Assembly: GCA_021397835.1 (NCBI GenBank)
Contig: JAJFZO010000609.1
Location: forward strand, 3,784,001 to 3,848,000
Source of the DNA: Moringa oleifera
Lineage: Eukaryota; Streptophyta; Magnoliopsida; Brassicales; Moringaceae
Length of the DNA: 64,000 bases
Reading direction: 5' to 3'
Shown: one piece after another, positions 12,391 through 24,010 of the stretch
How positions within the stretch are numbered: position 1 is the stretch's first letter
Layout: every line of letters begins with the position of its first letter
Program-made: the position numbers and the translations under genes
Notes under the pieces: model-generated
The model's input: only the letters and a program-made list of their open reading frames with translations
The model's database searches: none
Told to the model about the DNA's origin: nothing

Positions 12391-13225
12391 AGACAATCTG
12401 TTATCTACACTTGAAGGAGTTGAGATGCTTAAGGGATTTGAGGTTTATTAGCTCGAAACTTACTCTTATCCTTGTTTTGAAGTTATTGTCACCATTTTTT
12501 TATTGTTATTTGTTTGAAGATATTGAATAACCCTTAAATTGATAAATTTTTTGTTCTCAACGTTTACAATTAGTTTATTTATTATTGTTCATTGATTTAT
12601 GACAAGTAGGTAATAGATGATTTATACAACCATTTTCTTGCCAAGTTCTTGATTTGAGTTTCAATGATTTTAGAGGGTCTTGATTTGAGTCACTTGAGAA
12701 TTGCAAAACACTGCAGGATTATGTTTCATATGGTTTCATTTTTCTTGTTCTGTCAGTAAACAGTGAAAGTTTAGATCCCAATAGGATCTTCATCCACATA
12801 TCACTTCTGTAGCAACTATATCTTGTTGGAAATCAAATCATCTCAGTTGCAAGCCTGACTCATCTGTCTGACTTAAAGGTGAGACTTTAAAAGTTTTTCC
12901 TACTTTGCTCATTGAGAGCTTTAGGCCTTCTTGATTCATGTCAGAATAATTATTAATTTAGTTTGAATTTGTTTCCCCCTTTTACTTCCTCTCAGTTGCT
13001 CAAAATAAATTAAAGTCTCTTTCAATGGCCAATCAACCTAAACTACATGTATTTTTTCTATTTAAGAACTACAGGTATTCCTTTATTTAAGTTGTATGAT
13101 TGCTTGTTTATTTGTCTTTTAATCATAACTAAATCCATTTACTTATTGATTCGTTCACAGGTTTTAGCTGCAAGCAAAAACAAAATATCAATTCTAAAAG
13201 GCTTCCCGCATCTACAATCCTTGAG
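12391..13225 (+). pseudogene. AIR9: AIR9-like LRR exons (microtubule-associated protein) pseudogene
   Basis: Five consecutive exons match the leucine-rich repeat region near the N-terminus of AIR9, a large plant microtubule-associated protein found at the preprophase band and cortical division site. Exon 12,391-12,442 contains DNLLSTLEGVEMLKG. Exon 12,642-12,715 reads VLDLSFNDFRG, one stop, then FESLENCKTLQ. Exon 12,813-12,878 is 22 clean codons beginning QLYLVGNQIISVASL between TGTAG and GTGAGA. Exon 12,996-13,048 reads VAQNKLKSLSMANQPKLH before a GTATTT donor. Exon 13,161-13,225 begins VLAASKNKISILKGFPHL after TTCACAG. Order and spacing are right for a real intron-containing gene. The next expected segment (LRVEENP-like) and the large Ig-like A9-repeat region are missing, and exon 2 has a stop and no GT donor, so this is a relic. 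The family was recognised by reading the protein and should be confirmed by search. Confidence 0.8.
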
Positions 13226-13559
13226 GTTAATGTATAAAACATATGCTTTTAGGGGCCAAACTAACCTTAACTCATTTTATTCTCTTTGTTCACTTTTTGA
13301 AGTTAATATTGCCTCTGCTCTGTCCTTATTTCCCTACTCTCAGTTGTCATCCTTTATGTTTGTTAACCACACATCACATAAATAATTTATTGTGCATGCT
13401 TTTCCTGCACTAGCATTGGCCTTTATGGTCCACTCATATTTTTCCTTTGCTCAGCAAACTACTTGATTTTACTACCCTTTCATGCTTTACATAAAATGTA
13501 GCTTATGGTCTTATGAAAGGAAAAGATCATGTTATGGTAGATTCATGACTTTATATTCA

Positions 13560-14780
13560 TTTTCTTTTAATATTAGGCCTTCCATTGTTTGTTTAATGAA
13601 TTCATTCTTATTCGTCAAGCAATCTTTCTTGTGATTGAGACCTTTCGATTTTGGCCTTTCGTTGCTTGTTCTTTACCAAGATTTATCATGGACATCAGTA
13701 AATTAAACTTTTGTTTGAGCATAAAAAATGAACTTTTTTGTTTAGACTTTTTTATTTTAACGAAAGTTAATCTTCTGGTCAGTTTTATATTTTAAATCAT
13801 GTTCATCTTTCTTTTAGTCACTTCTATTATTTAACCAAGTTCATCTTTCTTTATTTGCATTTGATATTTTTATAGAGATCAATAATTTATTAACATGCAA
13901 CATCTAGTAACTGTTATCCAATGAAGTCTATTCATAATATTTGTAGATCCTTTTTTAAAACACCTCACTTTATAAGTTGCTCATCACACAATGTCATGAT
14001 CACCAAAAAGGTTACTACTAATTTTAATTTTATGAAATATGCTTTTTCTGTATGGAATTATTTAAGTAGAATAGAAAAATAAGGAGTGTGAGTCATCATT
14101 TCTAAGTATTAATTTGTTGATAGATGACTTTTCACTAATTTAATCCACTACTTTACGGATTTGTTCTGGACATAGCTTTTTCTTGCGGGCGTGGGGAAGG
14201 GGGGGTAAGTTATAGTTATATGGACTTAAGAAATGGATTGGCATATCAATACAAGGCCTGTTTTATTCTTTCGCATGTAACCAAAATAAGACAATCTTTC
14301 TCTCTCTTGCTTTTAATCTATAACTTGCATATCTGTATGTCTATCTACCTTATTATATAGGGATATCAAAATAAGACTATTGATTTAACACCCAATAAAT
14401 TAGGTAATACTTCCACTCTTGTTTCTATGCATACAAATTGAACTTTTTTCTTTAGTCTTTTTTATTAATGAAGGTCAATTTTTTAGTCACTTTTATTATT
14501 AAATCTAATTAATCCTTTTTTCTTTGAAGTTGATATTCCCATAGAGATCTACAAATTCAATAATATGCAGTGACTAGTAATTTAATAATATGCAGCGTCT
14601 TTTACTTTATTTACGTATGTAATTGTATATACATTTTTTGAAGAAGTTTTTGAACAAGAGAGATCTTTCCACATTCTTGCTTCAACATGCAATAGATTAT
14701 GTGATGCTTCTACTCTTCTTTTTTAACATACAAAATGAACTTTTTTCTTCGGTATTTGCATTGGATATTCTATAGTGCTT
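13560..14780. repeat. Third partial copy of duplicated unit plus 650-bp-type repeats
   Basis: The segment 13,560-13,700 matches about 2,205-2,360 and 7,815-7,965, including a shared stretch around CCTTTCGATTTTGGCC. It runs into further degenerate copies of the roughly 650-bp repeat at about 13,690, 13,860 and 14,540. A G-rich run (GGGGAAGGGGGGG) lies near 14,193-14,205. No gene is seen; the open frame at 14,775-14,984 is not preserved in the related copy near 9,700. Confidence 0.6.
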
Positions 14781-15900
14781 TTTGAACCAATGCTTTGGGA
14801 GAAATATGAGGAACATGCATCATATATGTCTCATTTGGTTAAAACATTTTTTCAACCCTTGTATGTAGATATTATTGCCATTTATTTTGGGCTATGTTTT
14901 AACTACTATCATTATAGATTTGATAATTTTTTGCTAGCTGCTTATTTTAGTCATTATATGCATTCAAATGATAATAGCTTTTAATATATTGTTATTATTT
15001 TCAATTCATAACAAGCATCAATCAAATCAATCTATGACTCTGGTGGAGTTCTCAAAATCATAGTAGAAGTGTAAGTTAAGATATATCTTTTTTTCATATC
15101 ACTTGGCTCCAAATTTCTTAAATTGATAAATTTTTCCTTATGTTTGCTTCCAATGTGAAAATTGCAGCTTAAGGCTATCTTGCTGCTTTGCATAAGGGCA
15201 AAGCTAAAAGTACTAAGGGTGTTGGGTAAGCGTGACAAAAAGGTACATATAATTCTCGAATTTGGATTTCTTTTTCTTGAAAAAAAACAATAATTTAGCA
15301 TTAAGTATTGAATAACAAGCTTGTCAGTTATTGAATGTGATGCATTTGATGCAAGTTAGGTCTTCTCACCATAGTGGATAAAGGAAACAAATAGGCAACT
15401 TAGCAAATGGAGAATTGTTGTTAAGATTCAACATTTTGAGATTATGGCTTTTAATGTTCAATCATTATACTCTTGATGAGATAGTGAAAATAGGTTTGAT
15501 GGAGTAACTTGCTTTAGATTATGATTCGTTTTCATTCTTTTTGCTATATAGATTTCACATGCTTTTTAGGTTCTTGTCAAAGCATAAAGCTTAGGCAAAC
15601 TAAAAGCAGAAAAATGTTAGTAGTCCTAATTGTGATCTCTTTTATTATTGGTCCTAAAAATTTTGTATGGATAATGAAGAATTTTTGAAGCTATTGGATA
15701 TGACTAAAGGTGTGAGAGAATCGGTAAGTTCTAGAGATATATGGTAGATGTCTTCAATGTTGTTAAGGGTGCAACGCAATTTTTTTTTCAAGATGTTCAA
15801 TAATTATTGCTTAACTAAAGAATTATGGTTGATCAATATGGTTAACAAAGAGGTGTAGTTATGTAGATAAATACCTAGTTTTCCATTATGTAATTTTATA
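14690..15900. repeat. Second duplicated block, copy 2
   Basis: Matches 9,600-11,000 in order and orientation. It ends where the T-rich tract begins. No coding features recognised. Confidence 0.7.
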
Positions 15901-16860
15901 TATTGTCTATCATTGTTATAATTGTGCTTTTTCTTGCCTTTTATTCTTGTTCATTATTCTTTGTTTCATATTTTTTTATTTTAGTTATCTTTTATTTTAA
16001 TTTTATGCTTGTTCTTTATTCATTGCTTTTGTGTTTGTCTTTGTTTTATTTCTTTTATGTTCACTCTCTATTAGTTTTGCATTTTTCTAGCCAGTGTTTT
16101 CTTTTAGTTTTTTTTTTTTTTTTGTGTTTCTTCTTTGTTATTATGTTTATGCTATTCTTCCCCCCCACCCTTTCTTTTTTTTTTTTTTTGGTTCTTACAC
16201 TTGTCCTCTACTCTTTCCTCTTTGTTTTTATGCTTGTTCTCCATTATTTTGTTTTTGCTTGTTTTGAGTTTTTTTGTTCATTTTTGTTGTGTTTATTCTA
16301 TGATGTTGCTATTGTTGCTCAGTTTATCTTTTGTTCTTACATTTATTTTCTATTTTTACGTGCATATGCTTGCTTTTTTTTTGTTTTTTTGTTTTATACT
16401 CAATTCATAAACTTATTTTCTATTTTATGTTTTCTACTTTTGTGCTTGTTCTTAGTTATTTGTTTTTGTGCTTATTTTTTGTATTGTCTTTATTTTTTTT
16501 GTTCTTTTGTGCATGATCTTTATTTTTACTTTTTTTTTTGCTTGTGTCTTATTGTCTATTTTTATACTAGTTAGATATTGGTGTTTGTTTATCTATTTTT
16601 GTTTCTTCTTCTTTTTTTTTTTAAATATTTTGTTTTTTTTTTTGCTATATACTCTCGTTTATGTTCTTTTTGTCATGTTTGTTTTTTATTTTTTTATTTT
16701 TGTAATATTTTATGTTATTTTTTTCTTATGCTTGTCTTTTTTTTTTGTTCTTATTTTATGATCTCTCTTTTAACATGTTTTTTCTATTTTTTAAATTATC
16801 TTTAATTTAGTAGTTTTTTTTTCTTATCTATCTTTGTGGTTCTTTTGTATTATTGTCTAA
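15900..16860. repeat. T-rich low-complexity tract
   Basis: The + strand is almost entirely T with interspersed TTG, TTC and TTAT words, for example repeated TTTGTGCTTGTTCTT-like units. Long apparent frames here (such as 15,903-16,574) translate to Phe/Leu/Cys-rich strings and are artefacts of composition, not genes. A related tract interrupts the start of the following array at about 16,930-17,150. Confidence 0.85.
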
Positions 16861-17526
16861 GGTTTAAGCTCTAGGTTTTAGGCCTAAGGACTAGGGTTGA
16901 GGGTTTTAGTTTTAAGATCTAAGGTCATTGTATGTTCTTTGTTGTCATGTTCATTGTTTTTGTTTTTATTTTTTATTTTTATAATTTTTTATGTTGATTT
17001 TTTTTTTTTGGGTTTTATGCTTAGCTTTCTTTTTTGTTTGTCCTTATTTTATGATTTCTTTTCTTTCTTTATTTTTTGGATTATCTTTAATTCAGTAGTT
17101 TATTTTTTCTTATCTGTCTTTGTGGTTCTTTTGTATTATTGTCTAGGGTTTAAGGTCTAGGTTTTAGGTCTAGGAACTAAGGTCGAGGTCAAAGGTTTAG
17201 GTTTTAAGTATAGGTTTTTAGATCTATGGTCTAAGGTTTTAGGCTCCAAGCCCTAGGGCTTAGGGCCTAAAGTCTAGGTTTAGGGGTCAAAGGCCAAGAT
17301 TTAGGTCTAGGTTCGAAGATTTAAGGTCTAGATTTTTTTATCTAGTGTCTAGGGCATGAGTCTATGGTCTAAGGCTTTATAAGTTTTATAGTCTAGTGTT
17401 TATCGTTTCGAGGAAGGATTTTAGTGTTTAGAATTTGTATTTAGGGTCCAAGAACTAAGGTTTAGGATCCAAAGCACAAGGTCCAAGGTCCAAGGTTCAA
17501 GGTGTAGGTCTTGGGTCTAGAGTTCA

Positions 17527-18650
17527 AGGTTTTAAGGTCTAGAATCTAAGGTTTGAGTTTTAGGTTTTTAGGTTTTTGGTTCTAACGTTTTAGGATTTAA
17601 GGTTTAAGGTCTTGTGTTTTAAGGTATAGGACCTAAAGTATAGGTTGTCAGGGTTTTCGTGTTGAAGGCCTAGGGTTTAGGCTTTAGGGTTGAGAGTTTA
17701 AGATTTTACGAATTTAGGGTTTAGGTCTACAATTTTAAGGTCGAGGGTCTAGAGTCTAGGGTTTTAAGGTCCAAGATCTAAGGTTTGAGTTTTAGGTTTT
17801 AAAGGTTTAGGATTTAAGGTTTAAGGTCTCATATTTTAAGATAGAGGACCTAGAGCATAGGTTTTTAGGGTTTCGGGTCTAAGGTTTAGGGTTTAGGGTT
17901 AAGCATTGAAGGACGAGGGTTTAAGGGTTTATGATTTTAGGGTTTAGGTCTACAATTTTAAGGTTAAGAGTCTAGGTCGGTTTTAGGGTCAACGATCTAA
18001 AGTCCAGAGTTTTAAGGTCCAAGATCTAAGGTTTAAGTTTTATATTCTAAGGTTTTAAGTTTAGGGTTTAAGGTCTTTTATTTTAACGTATAGGACCTAG
18101 AGTATAGGTTTTTAAGGGTTTTCATGTTTAGGGTCTAGGATTTAGGTTTTAAGGTTGAAGGTTTAAAGGTTTACGATTTTAGGGGTTAGATATACAATTT
18201 TTAAGGTTGAGAGTCTAGTATTCAAGGTTTTAAGGTCTAAGATCTAAGGTTTGAGTTTTAGGTTTTAGGGTTTTTCGTTATACGGTTTTAAGATTTGGGG
18301 TTTAAGGTCTTATATTTTAAGATATCGTACTTAAGGTTTTTGGCTCTAAGGTCTAAGGGTCAAGCGTTGAGGGTTGAATGTTTAAAGGTTTATGATTTTA
18401 GGGTTTCAGTCTACAATTTTAAGGTCGAGCGTCTAGGTTTAGGGTTTTAAGGTTTGGGGTCTAAAGTTCAAGGTTTTAAGGTCCAAGATCTGGGGTTTGA
18501 GTTTTAGGCTTTAGGGGTTTTGGTTCTAAGGTTTTAACATTTAGGGTTTAAGGTCTTGCGTTTTAAGGTATACGATAGGTTTTCAAGGTTTTCGGGTCTA
18601 GAGGTCTAGGGTCTAGGTTTAAGGTCAAGCATTGAAGGTCTAAGATTTAA
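17527..18650 (+). repeat. Higher-order repeat of about 210-240 bp within the telomere-like array
   Basis: At least four full copies and one partial copy begin at about 17,527, 17,761, 18,009, 18,224 and 18,470. Each starts with GGTTTTAAGGTC(T/C)AAGATCT, continues with GGTTTGAGTTTTAGG, a TTTAAGGTCTT..TTTTAAG part, a TAGGACCTA part, and ends near TCTACAATTTTAAGGT followed by CGAG(G/C)GTCTAG-like bases. The shared order of these non-telomeric variants shows amplification after the heptamers had degenerated. Confidence 0.75.
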
Positions 18651-19384
18651 TGTTTTAGGGTTATTAGGTTTTAAAGTTTTAAGGTTATAAGGTTTTAGAG
18701 TTTTAGGATTTTTGTGTATAGGGTCTAGAGTCTGAGGACTAAGGTCTAGGATCTATGTTATAGGTTTTAGGGGTTCTGAGGTTTTAGGTTTTAGCCTTTC
18801 AGGTTCTAGGGTCTAAGTTTCAGAGGTAGCGATTTAAGGTTAGGGTCTTGGGTTTTAAGGTTAAGGATCTAAGGTAGGGTTTTAAGGGTAAGGTTTAGGG
18901 TTTAAGGTTTTGGATTTAAGATCCAGGGTTAGGGTTTAGAGTTTAAAGTCTTGGATTTAGGATCTAGGGTTTTGATTAGGGTTATAGGCTTAGGGTTTAA
19001 GGTTTAGGGTCTAAGGTTTAGGACCAAGAATCAAGGATTTTAGATCTAAGGTTTAGGTCTAGGATTTAGGGTTTAGCATCAAGGTCTAAGGGTCTTAGGT
19101 TTATGATTTAAGGGTTTAGGGCCTAGGATCTAATGTCTAAGGTTTAGGATCCAAGATCTAGGGTTTAACAATTAAGGTTTAGTGTCTATGAGTCTTTTGT
19201 TTAAGAATTATGGTCAAGGTCCAAGATCTAGACTTTAGTGTCTAGGCCATAAGGTTTAGGGTTTAGGGTCTATTGTTTAGGCTCTAAGGTTTAGAATCTA
19301 GGATCTAAGGTCTAGAATTTAGGGTCAAAGGTCTAAGGTATAGAGTTTAGGGTCAAGGGTCTAGGGTCTAGGTCTAGGTCTCAG

Positions 19385-20220
19385 TGTTCTAGGGTTTTAA
19401 GGTGTAAGAATTTCAAGTCTAAATGTCTACGTTCTAAGGTTTTCAGGTTTAAAGGTTTCGATGTTTTAGGATTTAGGTTTGTGGCTCAAGATTCTAGGGT
19501 TTAAGGTCTAAGGTCTAATGTTGATAGTCTAGTGTTTTAAGGTCTAAGGTCTAGTGTCTTAGGTCTATAGTCTAAGCTTTGAGTTTAAGGATTTTTAAGG
19601 TCTAAAACATCTAAGATCTGTGGTCCACTGACTATGATCAAGGATCTAGTGTCTAGGGTCTAAGATTTAAGAATTTCGGGTCTAATGTCTAGGTTCTAAG
19701 GTTTTTAGGTTTAAAGGTTACGATGTTTTATGATCTAGATTTAGGATTCAAGATTCTAGTTCTTAGGGTCTAAGGTCTAAGAATTTCGGGTCTAAGGTCT
19801 AAGAATTTGGGGTCTAAAGTTTTTAGGTTTAAAGGTTACGATGCTTTAAGATCTAGATTTAGGATTCAAGATTCTAGTTTTCAGGGTCAAGGTCTACTAT
19901 TGATAATCTAGTCTTTTAAGTCTAAGGTCTAGCATCTTGGGTCTATGGTCTAGGTTTTGAGTTTTAGGGTTTTAAGGTCTAAGACGTCTAACATTTGCGG
20001 TCTACTGAGTAAGATTAGGGATCTAGTGTCTAAGGTAATGTTTAGGGTCTTCTAAGGTTTAGTCTAGGATCTTCGGTCAAGGTTCTTGGGTTCTAGGTTC
20101 TAAGGTTTTCAGGTTTAAAGGTTTCATTGTTTTAGGATCTAATTTAGGATTCAGGATTCTAAGGTTTAGGGTCCAAGGTCTAGTATTGACTATCTAGTGT
20201 TTTAAGGTGTCTAAGGTTTA
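19385..20220 (+). repeat. Second higher-order repeat family in the telomere-like array
   Basis: Blocks containing AAGAATTTCGGGTCTAA, AGGTTTAAAGGTT(A/T)CGATG, TTCAAGATTCTAG and a later TCTAGTGTTTTAAGGTCTA recur from about 19,385, 19,665, 19,786 and 20,080, some truncated. Their sequence differs from the set at 17,527-18,650, so different parts of the array were amplified separately. Confidence 0.6.
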
Positions 20221-23200
20221 GTCTAGGATCTTAAGTTCTAAAGTTTTAGGGTAAGGTTTAGGGTTTAGGGTCCAAATGTTTAGGATTTTAGTTTAAGGTT
20301 TAGGATCTTGGGTATAAGGTTTTGGGTCCAAGGTTTAGGGTTTAGGATCTTGGTTTTACGTTTTAGAGTTCTAGGGTTTTTGGTGAGGGTGTAAGATTTA
20401 AAGTTTAAAGCTAGAGTATAAGAGTTTATGGTCTAGAATGTAGGAGTTTTATGATCTAGAGTCTTGGGTCCAACGTTTAATGGTCTAAAGTCTTAGGCCT
20501 AGGGTTTTAGGTCTATGGTTTAGTGTCATGTGTTTTAAGATCTAGTGTCTAAGCTCTAAGCTCTAAAGTTGAAGGTTTAAAGACTAGGGTCTTGAGTTCA
20601 AGATCCTAGTCCAAGATCCAAGGTCTAGCATTTTAGGATCTAAGGTTTCAAAGTTTAGGGTTTTTAGCTCTAATCTCTAGTGTTTTAGAGTTTTAAGGTT
20701 TTAAGTTCAAGGGTTTTAAGATCCAGGATTTAACTTTTTAGGGTATAGGGTCTTATGATTTTAGGATTTTATGGGTCTCTAGTTTGGGGTCTAAGATCGA
20801 GGGTCACAAGTCAAGTGTCTAGGGTTTAAGGCCTAAGGCTTAAAGTCCAGGATCTAGGTTTTAGGGTTTGAGAGTTTTATATCTAAGGTCCAAGGTTTGA
20901 GATCAATGATATATGTTTTAGGATTAGGGTCTTAGGTTTAGGGCTTTGGGTTTAGGGTCTTGGGTTTTAGCGTTTAAGGTCTAAGGCTTATAGTAGGATT
21001 TTAGGGTTAAGATAAGGTTTAAGGTCTTGGCTCTAGGATTAAAGGTCTAGGATCTTTGCTCTATGGTTTTAAGTTTAGAGTAAGGTTTTAGTATTAGGTT
21101 AGAGTTTAGGGTTTATGATTTAGGCTTATAGAGTTTAGGATTTAGGATATAGGATCTAGGATCTAGGGTTAAAGGTGTAAGGTCTAGGGTATAGGGTCTA
21201 AAATCAAGGGTTTAAGGTGTAATGTCAAGGATCAAGGATCAAGGGTTTTAGGTTTTAAGTTTAAGAGTCTAAGGTCTAAGGTTTGGGGTCTATAGTTTAG
21301 GATCTCTATGGTCGAAGGTTTACTATCTAGGAATTAAAGTTTAGGGTCTGGCATCTAAGGTTTAGGGTCTGGCGTCCAAGATCTAAGGTTTAAGTTTTAG
21401 TGTTTAGTATCTTAAGGTTTAGGGTTTAGGTTTTAGTGTTTAGGATCTTAGGCTTAAGGTTGAGGGTTTAAAGTTTCGATTTTCAGGTCTAAGTTTTAAA
21501 GTTCTAAGGTTTTAGAATCTAGAGTTTGAAGGTCTAAGATCTAGGTTCTAGAGTCTAAATTAAAAGGTTTTAGGATCTAGGTTTAGGGTTTAGGGTTCAG
21601 GATTTTAGGGTGTTGGGTTTTGGGATCCATGATATAAGGTCTTAGGTCTATGGTTTAGGTTCAAGGTACTAGGTTTTAGGGTCTAAGATCTAAGGTTTAA
21701 CGTCTAAGATTGAGAGGGTTTAAGGGTCTAAGGTCTAGGGTATGTGGTCTAGGATCTATGATCTAGGATCTAGGGTGCAAGGTTTAAGGTCCAAGGGTCT
21801 AGGGTTTGTGGTTTAAAGCTTAGGGTTTAAGGTTTAGAATTTTGGGGTTTTAAGTTTGAGGGTTCTAGGGTTTTAGGGTAAGGTGTAGGGTCAAAGTTCT
21901 AGGGTCTATGGTTCCAGGTATAGGATCTAAGTTCCTAGATCTCGGTTTTAGATTTTAAGAATATCGAGTTTTAGATTTTGCAATCTCAAGTTTTAGGGTA
22001 GGGTGTAGGGTCTAGAATCTTGAGTTTTACGGTAAGGTGCAAGTCTAGAATCTTAGGTCTACGGTTTAGATATTAAGGTCCACAGTCTATGATCTAGGTT
22101 TAGGAATTAGGGGTCTAGGGTTTAGTATCAAGTGTTTTAAGGTCTATGATCTAGGATTTAAGGAGTAAGGTCTTTGGTCTAGGGTCAAGGGTGCATGGTT
22201 TAGGTCTAGGGTCTAGGGTTTAGAATTTTAGGATCAATGGTTTGAGGGTCTAAGGTTTTTGACTTTAGGGTAAGGGGTCTAGTGTTTTAGGATTTAATGG
22301 TTTTATGGTTTTAAGTCTTAGGATCTACGTCCACGATGTACGATGTAGGGTGTAAGCTTTATGGTTTAGAGTTTCAAGCTTAGGGTCAAGGGTTCTAGGG
22401 TCTAAGGTTTAAGATTTAGAGTATAAGGTCTTAAGCTGAAAGTGCAAGGTTTTAAGGTTCAAGATTTTGGGTTTTGGGTTTTAGGTCTAAGATCTATATT
22501 TTAGGTTTTACTATTTTATGATTTTAAGGTCTAAGAATTAGAGTTTAAGGTCTAAGATTGAAGGCATAAAGTTTAGGGTTTATAAGTGTAGGCTTAAGGG
22601 TTTAAGGTTTAAGGTATAGGTTCTAGGACCACGTCTAGGGTATAAGATATAATCTACGGTCTAGGGTATAATCTAGGGTCTCGAGTTAAGAAGTTCGGAT
22701 CTAAGGCCTAGGGTTTAGGGTTCATTATCTAGGGCCTAAGGCTTAAGATCTAAGGTTCAAGGTCTAGTTTTAGGTTTTAAGGTTCGAAGGTTTTAGGTGT
22801 AGGGTTCCAAAGTGTAGGGTCTAAGGTATAACATTCTATTAGTGTCTTAGGTTTGAGGTTTCGGATTTAGAGTCTAAAATTTATGGAATTAGGTTATAGG
22901 GTTAAGGTTCTAAGGTTAGGGTCAGGGTTTAGGGTTTTAAGATCTAGGCTTTAGGAATTATAGGGTCTAAGGTTTAGGATTTAGGATATATGGTTTATGG
23001 TCTATGTCCCTAGTCTAGGGTTTAAGGCTTAGAATTTAGAGTCTAGGGTCCATTGTTTAAAGTCTGAACTATAGGAGTTTTGGATCTAAGGTCATGGGAA
23101 TTGAGTTTAGGGTTTAGTGGTGTAGGGTTTAAGGTCTAAAGCATTAGAGACTAGGGTTTAAGGTTTAGTGTCTAGATTCTAAGATCTAGGATCTTTTATT

Positions 23201-23803
23201 TTAAGGTCTAGTGTCTAAGGTCTTAGGATTTTAATGTTTTTGGGTTTTAGTGTCTAGGATCTAAGGTTTAGATTTTAGGGTCTAGGGTTTAGGGTTTAAG
23301 GTCTAACGTATAGGAGTTTAGGCTCTAGTGTTTAGAATAAGGGTTTAAAGTTTAGGTTATAAGGTTTTAAGATTTAGGGTTTTAGGTTCTAGTGTAGAGG
23401 ATTTCATGGTTTCAAGGTCAAGCGTCTAAGTTTCAGAATTATAGAGTCTACGATCTAGTATCTAGAGTTTAGGATTCTAGGGTCTAGGATTAAGGTCCAA
23501 TGACTAGGGTTTTAATGTCTAAGGTCTACGATCCAAGGTCTAGGTCTTGAGTTTTAAGAGTTTAAGAGTTTAAGGTCTAAAGTTTTAGGGTTTAGGATCT
23601 AAGGTATAAAGATTAAGGATGGTTTATGGTCTGTAATTTGAGGGGTAAGGTTTAAGGCCTATGGTTTAGCGCATAAGGTTTTTGGTTTAAGATCTAGGGC
23701 TTAGTGTTTAAGGTCTAATGTTTATGCTTTAGGATTTTTAGTCTTAATTTTAGGTTTGAGGGTCTTAAGGTTTTAGGGTAAGGGTAAAGTCAACGATGTA
23801 GGG

Positions 23804-23958
23804 TCTATGGTCTAAGATCCAAGGTCTACGATCCAGGGTTTAGGGTTTAGGGTCTAAAGTCTATGGTCTAAGATCCAAGGTCTACGATCCAGGGTTTAGG
23901 GTCTAAAGTCTATGGTCTAACGGTCTACATTTTAGATTTTCAAGTTGTGAGGTTTTAG
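23804..23958 (+). repeat. Recent short tandem duplication in the array
   Basis: A unit beginning TCTATGGTCTAAGATCCAAG starts at 23,804 and again at 23,860; a shortened third start is at 23,909. The offsets, 56 and 49 bp, are both multiples of 7, and the second unit is shorter by one heptamer. Copies are almost identical, unlike the rest of the array. Confidence 0.8.
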
Positions 23959-24010
23959 GGTAGGGTATAAGGTCTAGTGTCTATGGTCTAGAGTATAAAA
24001 GTCCAGGGTC

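Larger units (their letters stand above)
16861..24010 (+). repeat. Degenerate telomere-like array, G-rich strand on +
   Basis: About 7.1 kb made almost wholly of variants of the plant telomere heptamer TTTAGGG (TCTAAGG, TTTAAGG, TCTAGGG, GGTCTAA and similar), with only short perfect runs. The G-rich strand is on + throughout. It contains higher-order repeats and local tandem amplifications. It does not code: the + strand is full of TAG and TAA stops. It is interstitial rather than a chromosome end, because 40 kb of other sequence follows. Confidence 0.92.

Noticed and set aside
15903..16805. Long open frames (up to 223 codons) on + in the T-rich tract
   Set aside because: They translate to Phe/Leu/Cys/Tyr strings in several overlapping frames, which is what a T-rich tract without TAA or TAG gives. 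No start context, domain or splice logic.
16861..24010. A CRISPR-like regular repeat array
   Set aside because: The short words are heptamer variants without fixed-length unique spacers, and the setting is a plant nuclear genome.
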